The translations under genes were made by a program, and so were the position numbers. This document shows, in pieces, positions 13,285 to 17,146 of a DNA stretch of 17,146 bases (positions within the stretch are counted from its first letter, which is position 1; every line of letters begins with the position of its first letter). The DNA is from DATEHG01 sp035279705 (GTDB lineage: Bacteria > Gemmatimonadota > Gemmatimonadetes > Gemmatimonadales > GWC2-71-9), in contig DATEHG010000124.1 in the NCBI GenBank assembly GCA_035279705.1, forward strand, positions 1 to 17,146, in the 5' to 3' direction. Below the pieces are notes generated by a model. That model was not told where the DNA came from, searched no databases, and saw nothing but the letters and a program-made list of their open reading frames with translations.

Positions 13285-14307
13285 ATGACGACTGACGGGC
13301 ATCGGGGCCGGCTGCTCAGGGCCCGGCGGATCGGCGTCGTGCGCACCGACCGCCTCGGGGACATGGTGCTGACCCTGCCGATGTTCGCGGCCCTCCGGGC
13401 GCGCTGTCCCGAAGCGGAACTTCACCTGCTGTGCCGGCGCTATGCGGTCCCGCTTGCGGAGGGGCTTTCGATCGTCGACCGGATCCACTCGGTGGACGAG
13501 CTGCCGCACGGGATCAGCAGCGTACTCGACAGCGAGCGGTTCGATGTCGTCTTCCTGCCCCACATGCGAGGGTCCGACTGCTGGAACGTTCGCCGGGCCG
13601 GTGTGCCGCTCCGGGTCGGTTCGGCCTATCGCTGGTACAGCTGGCTGCTCAACCACCGGATCAGGGACCACCGCTCCGAGGCGCGCTTTCACGAGGCGGA
13701 GTACAACACCCGGCTGATCGAATCGGTGCTGGGAGAGAAAGTGCCCACCGTGCTGCAGCGGCCGCGGGTGGACGCGGTGGCGGCGGCGCGGCTGGCGGAA
13801 CGGCTGAGCGAAAAAGGGGTCGGGCCCGGGAGCGACCTGATCGTGCTCCATCCGGGAACGGGCGGCTCCTCATACGACTGGCCGGCGGAGCGGTTCGGCG
13901 TGCTGGGCGCGGCGCTGGCCGGCGAGCCCCGGGTGCGGGTCGTGGTGACAGGTATCGAATCGGAGCGGGCGCTGTGCGAAGAGGTTGTCCGGGCCGGGGG
14001 ACCGCCCGCGGCGGCCGTATCACTCTGCGGTGAGCTGGACCTGACGGAGATGATCGCGCTGCTGGACCGGGCCACGATGCTGGCCGCCAATTCGACCGGC
14101 GTGCTCCATGTGGCCGCCGCGCTCGGCACCCCGGTGCTTGGCTTCTACCCGCTCTCGGCTTCGCACAGTCCGGCCCGCTGGGGCCCGTACACCAGCCGGG
14201 CTGTGGTGGTGAGTCCCCCCGCCGATCAGCCGGATGCGATGGAGCTGATCACGGTGGAGGCGGCGCTGAGCGCGGCGCGGCGGCTCCTGTCGGAAACTGC
14301 TCGCTGA
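13285..14307 (+). CDS. Glycosyltransferase family 9 protein (heptosyltransferase-like)
   Basis: A 340-residue GT9 protein, the family of ADP-heptose:LPS heptosyltransferases, which act on the cytoplasmic side of the inner membrane. Visible motifs: the N-terminal VVRTDRLGDMVLTLPMFAAL, the linker helix region, the second-domain opening IVLHPGTGGSSYDWPAERFG and the nucleotide-sugar site LAANSTGVLHVAAALGTPVLGFYP, where most members have NDTG or NDSG. The ATG at 13285 gives a start shortly before the first beta strand; an ATG at 13252 is in frame, and neither has a clear ribosome site. Its 3' end overlaps that of the convergent GT9 gene by 59 bases. It differs clearly from the two GT9 proteins on the minus strand, so it is an older paralogue or has another acceptor. 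Donor and acceptor are inferred only by family. Confidence 0.88.
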   Translation: MTTDGHRGRLLRARRIGVVRTDRLGDMVLTLPMFAALRARCPEAELHLLCRRYAVPLAEGLSIVDRIHSVDELPHGISSVLDSERFDVVFLPHMRGSDCWNVRRAGVPLRVGSAYRWYSWLLNHRIRDHRSEARFHEAEYNTRLIESVLGEKVPTVLQRPRVDAVAAARLAERLSEKGVGPGSDLIVLHPGTGGSSYDWPAERFGVLGAALAGEPRVRVVVTGIESERALCEEVVRAGGPPAAAVSLCGELDLTEMIALLDRATMLAANSTGVLHVAAALGTPVLGFYPLSASHSPARWGPYTSRAVVVSPPADQPDAMELITVEAALSAARRLLSETAR

Positions 14308-15370
14308 GGAGGTCGTCCAGCGCGGCCAGCACGTCAGCCCGGGGAATCATCGATACGAAGTCGCGATGGAAGAGCCCCCGGTTCGGCGTACGGTAGGGAT
14401 ACCAGGGGATATTGTCCGGCTCCCACTGATGGAACAGCTCCACGGTGGGAATCTTCCACGCCGCTGCGAGATGCAGGATCGAAGTATCCGGCGTGAGCAT
14501 GGCGTCGAATTCGTGGATGACGGCGGCGTACTCATGAAAGGAGGCCACGGGCCCCAGCGCATGCACCCCCGTGGCCTCCGCGATCGCCTTGACCTCGTCG
14601 CCGGCATGGGGTGCTCCGCTGACCGTGATCGCAAAGTCCGGCCGGGTGGCCTGCAGATGCCGGATCGCGGCAATGAAATTCTCGACACCCCAGTCCTTGG
14701 TATGGCTGCTGCCCGAGATATTGATGCCGAACCGTCTGGGCTGGATGGCCGGCGGGATGCGCGACTTGGCCAGCGCGATGTCCGCATCGGAAAGCGGGTA
14801 CTCGAGATCCATCGGCTCGCGGGCGGGGTCGATGCCGAAGGGCAGCATCAGCTGGGCGATTCGATCGACGACGTGCACCCGGCTCCGGTCGAGGAGCGGG
14901 ACACCGACCGTGTAATAGCCCGACCGCTTGTGCAGAATGCCGAGCGCCTCCCGGCCCCGCCCCCAGCGGACTACCATCTGCGAGGTAGCCGAAGGGTTGT
15001 CGAACAGATCCACGATCACATCGTAGCGCTGCGACCGGATGCTCCGGAACAGACCCACGGCGCTGGGCAGCGACTTGTTGTAGCGCCAGACGTGATCGAT
15101 CAGACCGTCCATGGCGTGCCGGCCGGCGTAGTTGTTCCGGCTGAGCAGGAGATCCATCCGTGCCCGGGGGAGCCGCCGGCGGATGGCGCGGATCAGCGGC
15201 ACCGAGATGATCAGGTCCCCCAGGCGGTCCTGGCGGAGGAACAGCAGCTTGGCTGTCGGGGGCAGTTGCAGTACGTCTTCCGGCGCCGTGACCAGCCGCC
15301 CGCTGAAGGGCCTGTGGCCGGCGCTCAGGTAGCGGCGTCGGAAAGCGCGCTCGAGTTCTTTCAGCGACAT
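14249..15370 (-). CDS. Glycosyltransferase family 9 protein (tandem paralogue 1)
   Basis: A 373-residue GT9 protein. The first Rossmann domain opens LLFLRQDRLGDLIISVPLIRA with LLLSRNNYAG following. The second opens FGINISGSSHTKDWGVENF and the donor site reads LTPDTSILHLAAAWKIPTVELF. The start ATG at 15370 lies inside the last codons of the preceding GT9 gene (ten-base overlap), so the two are translated together. Many stretches match that neighbour (LLLSR-NY, D-P-S-TS, N-SG, TPDTS--HLAAAWK-P-V-LF), pointing to tandem duplication. The last 15 or so residues (Pro/Ala rich, PTGAAAPRSAPPPP) are encoded opposite the C-terminus of the convergent GT9 gene and are probably unstructured. Presumed to add a sugar to LPS core or a similar surface glycan. 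Confidence 0.9.
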   Translation of the reverse strand: MSLKELERAFRRRYLSAGHRPFSGRLVTAPEDVLQLPPTAKLLFLRQDRLGDLIISVPLIRAIRRRLPRARMDLLLSRNNYAGRHAMDGLIDHVWRYNKSLPSAVGLFRSIRSQRYDVIVDLFDNPSATSQMVVRWGRGREALGILHKRSGYYTVGVPLLDRSRVHVVDRIAQLMLPFGIDPAREPMDLEYPLSDADIALAKSRIPPAIQPRRFGINISGSSHTKDWGVENFIAAIRHLQATRPDFAITVSGAPHAGDEVKAIAEATGVHALGPVASFHEYAAVIHEFDAMLTPDTSILHLAAAWKIPTVELFHQWEPDNIPWYPYRTPNRGLFHRDFVSMIPRADVLAALDDLLSEQFPTGAAAPRSAPPPP

Positions 15371-16380
15371 GCAGCCGGATCCAGGCCGGGTTGACGGGCC
15401 AACAGCTCCTGCAGGGCATCCCGGACCAGCTCCACCGGGATGGACGCGATCCGCTCCGGGTGCCAGAGTGCCCGGTGAGGGGAATGATAGGGGGCCCAGA
15501 GCTCGCTTGCAGGGCTTCGGTTCTGGATGAAGAGCACCACGGCCGGACGCTTCCAGGCCGCGGCGAGATGGGAGACCGAAGTGTCCGGCGTCACGATCAC
15601 GTCGCAGCGATGCACCAAGGCGGCGAACCTGCTGAAGCTCGCCGTGGGCGGAACGGCGGTGGCGCCAGTCGCTTCGCCGATTGCGACTACCTCGGCGGCG
15701 TAGTCCGGGGCGCCAAGAATGAGCAGCTCCGCCTCCGGATGCCGGGCACGAAGCCAGCCGGCCAGTGCGACGAAGTTTTCGCGGCCCCAGTACTTGGCGG
15801 CGAACCCGCCGGAGAGGTTGAACCCGACGCGGTAGTGTCCCACCCTGGGGCCGAGCAGCTGGTCCGCGGCATCGAGGTCCCGCTGGTCGACGGGGAACTC
15901 GAGATCGAGCGGGTATTGCGAGGGATCGATGCCGAGCGGGACCAGGATCTGGCTGAGCCGCTCGACGATATGGATCCCCGGCGGGAGCAGCGAAGGCGCG
16001 AAGTCGGTGTAGCTCCCTTGCTCGCGCGGTCCGATGGCCACCCGCGCCCTGGCGCCCGTGACGCGGAGCAGCAGCCGCGAGGTGGTGGAGGGGGCATCGA
16101 GCAGGTCGAGCACCACGTCGTACCGCCGGGACCGGAGCTGACCGAAGAGCTTGAGCGTCGGCCAGGGTCGCTTGGTGTAGTTCCAGATCCGGTTGACGTA
16201 CGGCTGGAACGCCGGGGCAATGACGTAGTTCCGCCGGCTGAGCAGGACATCGATTCCGGTGCCGGGCAGTGCGTGCCTCAGGGCCCGCGCGATCGGGACA
16301 CAGACCAGCGCGTCTCCCAGTCCGCCCTGCCGGAGCAGCAGGATTCGCGCGCCGGCCAGGTTCACGTGGCGCAGACTCAT
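15361..16380 (-). CDS. Glycosyltransferase family 9 protein (tandem paralogue 2)
   Basis: A 339-residue GT9 protein. It has the N-terminal ILLLRQGGLGDALVCVPIARAL, LLLSRRNYVIAP, a second domain VGFNLSGGFAAKYWGRENF and donor site VTPDTSVSHLAAAWKRPAVVLF. In the first motif the more usual Asp of R-x-D-x-LGD is Gly (RQGGLGD), whereas the next gene keeps RQDRLGD; this may alter acceptor use. The ATG at 16380 is chosen. The upstream in-frame extension to 16467 crosses the candidate promoter and adds unlikely residues. No ribosome site precedes the ATG, but a 17-codon reading frame ends on it (ATGA), offering coupling. The gene overlaps the next GT9 start by ten bases. Confidence 0.9.
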   Translation of the reverse strand: MSLRHVNLAGARILLLRQGGLGDALVCVPIARALRHALPGTGIDVLLSRRNYVIAPAFQPYVNRIWNYTKRPWPTLKLFGQLRSRRYDVVLDLLDAPSTTSRLLLRVTGARARVAIGPREQGSYTDFAPSLLPPGIHIVERLSQILVPLGIDPSQYPLDLEFPVDQRDLDAADQLLGPRVGHYRVGFNLSGGFAAKYWGRENFVALAGWLRARHPEAELLILGAPDYAAEVVAIGEATGATAVPPTASFSRFAALVHRCDVIVTPDTSVSHLAAAWKRPAVVLFIQNRSPASELWAPYHSPHRALWHPERIASIPVELVRDALQELLARQPGLDPAACR

Positions 16381-16430
16381 GATGGGGCGGCTGAAACGGG
16401 GCAGTGGTACAATTCCGGGCCGGCGGTCAT
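16377..16430 (-). CDS. Possible 17-codon leader peptide coupled to the GT9 gene
   Basis: An ATG at 16430 opens the short frame MTAGPELYHCPVSAAPS, whose TGA (16379-16377) overlaps the GT9 start as ATGA. The ATG lies seven bases after a TATCTT -10-like element, so it could be translated from a leaderless mRNA and pass ribosomes to the GT9 start, which lacks a Shine-Dalgarno site. The peptide itself resembles nothing known. It could instead be chance. Confidence 0.35.
   Translation of the reverse strand: MTAGPELYHCPVSAAPS
16405..16413 (+). promoter_or_regulatory. Candidate extended -10 promoter of the GT4 gene
   Basis: TGGTACAAT is an extended -10 element (TG, one base, then TACAAT, five of six consensus bases) with no matching -35 at the proper distance. 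The predicted start is near 16420, giving an untranslated leader of about 68 bases before the ATG at 16488. It lies inside the short leader frame of the opposite strand. Confidence 0.4.
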
Positions 16431-16437
16431 GCGGCCC

Positions 16438-16467
16438 AAGATAACGGCCGCCGCCAGCGGCAACCAA
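16438..16467 (-). promoter_or_regulatory. Candidate promoter of the tandem GT9 genes
   Basis: On the minus strand TTGGTT (16467-16462) is followed after 18 bases by TATCTT (16443-16438), with the start predicted at about 16431. That places the first base at or next to the ATG of the short leader frame. The -10 keeps four of six consensus bases; the -35 keeps TTG only. Confidence 0.4.
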
Positions 16468-16487
16468 TCACCGGAGTGAGCGGGCGG

Positions 16488-17146
16488 ATGCACCTGGGCG
16501 TCGAGGCCACCAAGATGGCGGGGGACGGGCGGGGCATCGGCCGGTACACCCGGCAGCTGCTCCGCCAGTTTGTCGTCCTGAGTCCTGATCTCCGCGTCAC
16601 CCTTTATACCAAGGGGCCCGCGGATCAGGACGCCCGGCTGCGCGAGGAATTGCTGGGCATGGGCTACGGTCCTGACCGGGGAGCGGTTGCGCACGTCCGG
16701 GCGCTCCGTTCCGCTCCTCCCGACCTGGCCTGGTACCCCTGGAACAAGACCAAGTACTTCTCCCGTGCCCCGCGGATGGCGCTGACACTCCATGATATTG
16801 CGCCCTTTCACTTCCGCTATCGCACCTGGCTGAAGCGGGGCCTGCAGCGCCATATCGAGGGGCGTTTCCGCGAAACCGCCGGCCGAGCCGACCTGATCCT
16901 TACCGACTCGGAGTTTGCCCGGGCGGACATCATCTCGGTCCTTGGCGTCCCTCCTGAACGAGTAACCGTCATTCTGCTCGCCGCGGACGACTTCGTGCCC
17001 GCCGACGGCCCCCCGGACCACGGGGGCCTGCGCCAGCGGTTCGGCATCTCCCACCCCTTCTTCCTCTATGTAGGGGCCAACGAGGAGCGGAAGAACCTGG
17101 TGCGCCTGCGGGAGGCATTCCGGCAACTGCAGAGCGATGGTACTCC
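16488..17146 (+). CDS. Glycosyltransferase family 4 (GT-B fold), N-terminal part only
   Basis: The first 219 codons of a GT4-type glycosyltransferase that runs off the right edge. The N-terminal acceptor domain starts MHLGVEATKMAGDGRGIGRY, with the GIGRY glycine loop common to mannosyltransferase-like GT4 enzymes. It continues with ALTLHDIAPFHF, LILTDSEFARADIISVLGV and PERVTVILLAADDFV, and enters the donor domain at FFLYVGANEERKNLVRL, the conserved YVG----RKN segment. The catalytic E-x7-E motif lies beyond the window. The ATG at 16488 is chosen; an in-frame GTG at 16476 adds four residues, and no strong ribosome site helps decide. It is divergent from the GT9 pair, and its cluster position suggests building the same surface glycan. 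Confidence 0.9.
   Translation, partial: MHLGVEATKMAGDGRGIGRYTRQLLRQFVVLSPDLRVTLYTKGPADQDARLREELLGMGYGPDRGAVAHVRALRSAPPDLAWYPWNKTKYFSRAPRMALTLHDIAPFHFRYRTWLKRGLQRHIEGRFRETAGRADLILTDSEFARADIISVLGVPPERVTVILLAADDFVPADGPPDHGGLRQRFGISHPFFLYVGANEERKNLVRLREAFRQLQSDGT

Noticed and set aside
12021..13364. 572-codon minus-strand frame ending in the STAS-like protein
   Set aside because: Only the last 124 codons look like protein; the rest overlaps the thioesterase and second STAS-like gene out of frame, and a good ribosome site precedes the ATG at 12020.
1..17146. CRISPR array, insertion sequence, integrase or phage genes
   Set aside because: No regularly spaced direct repeats, terminal inverted repeats, transposase or integrase motifs were recognised; the tRNA-Leu is intact, with no repeated 3' end noticed downstream.

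Overview
This window is GC-rich bacterial chromosome, coding on both strands with almost no spare DNA (no gene-free stretch reaches 300 bases; the longest, 13034-13284, is about 250 bases and shows no convincing site). A Gram-negative envelope is indicated by three GT9 (ADP-heptose-transferase-type) glycosyltransferases, a lipoprotein-type amidohydrolase and a periplasmic LTxxQ protein. GTG and TTG starts are frequent, and a long Ser/Thr kinase carries a TolB/FlgO-like domain and TPRs. Together these suggest a Gemmatimonadota-like organism. That is inference from style; no rRNA is present.

Region 1 (1-3979, minus strand): a TetR regulator, a thiolase of the 3-oxoadipyl-CoA/acetyl-CoA type, a glycerophosphodiester phosphodiesterase start-coupled to the thiolase, and a truncated lipoprotein amidohydrolase. 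A sigma70-like promoter in front of tetR is overlapped by two palindromes, one of which fits the PaaR-type TetR operator exactly. This suggests an autoregulated acyl-CoA catabolism unit.

Region 2 (4031-8027, plus strand): ECF sigma factor, zinc-binding anti-sigma factor, secreted LTxxQ protein, protease-less NfeD, flotillin-like FloA and a small membrane-anchored protein. The genes overlap or lie close together and end at an intrinsic terminator. This looks like an envelope-stress module wired to a flotillin membrane-microdomain module. The terminator lies inside the 3' coding end of the convergent inorganic pyrophosphatase gene.

Region 3 (7961-11641): ppa on the minus strand with an apparently leaderless promoter, then a tRNA-Leu(CAA), then a 960-residue transmembrane Ser/Thr kinase whose only plausible start is a TTG 29 bases after the tRNA.

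Region 4 (11646-13033, minus strand): two diverged SpoIIAA/STAS-like proteins on either side of a PaaI-type hotdog thioesterase.

Region 5 (13285-17146): a glycosyltransferase cluster for surface polysaccharide or LPS core. It holds one GT9 on the plus strand, a tandem pair of paralogous GT9 genes on the minus strand preceded by a possible 17-codon leader peptide, and the first part of a divergent GT4 glycosyltransferase.

No CRISPR array, insertion sequence, phage gene or obvious horizontally acquired block was seen. The most unusual signals are the sigma/anti-sigma/NfeD/flotillin operon, the terminator embedded in ppa (which also creates an in-frame A AAA AAG heptamer plus stem on the ppa mRNA), the TetR operator, and the start-coupled mini-ORF before the GT9 pair.
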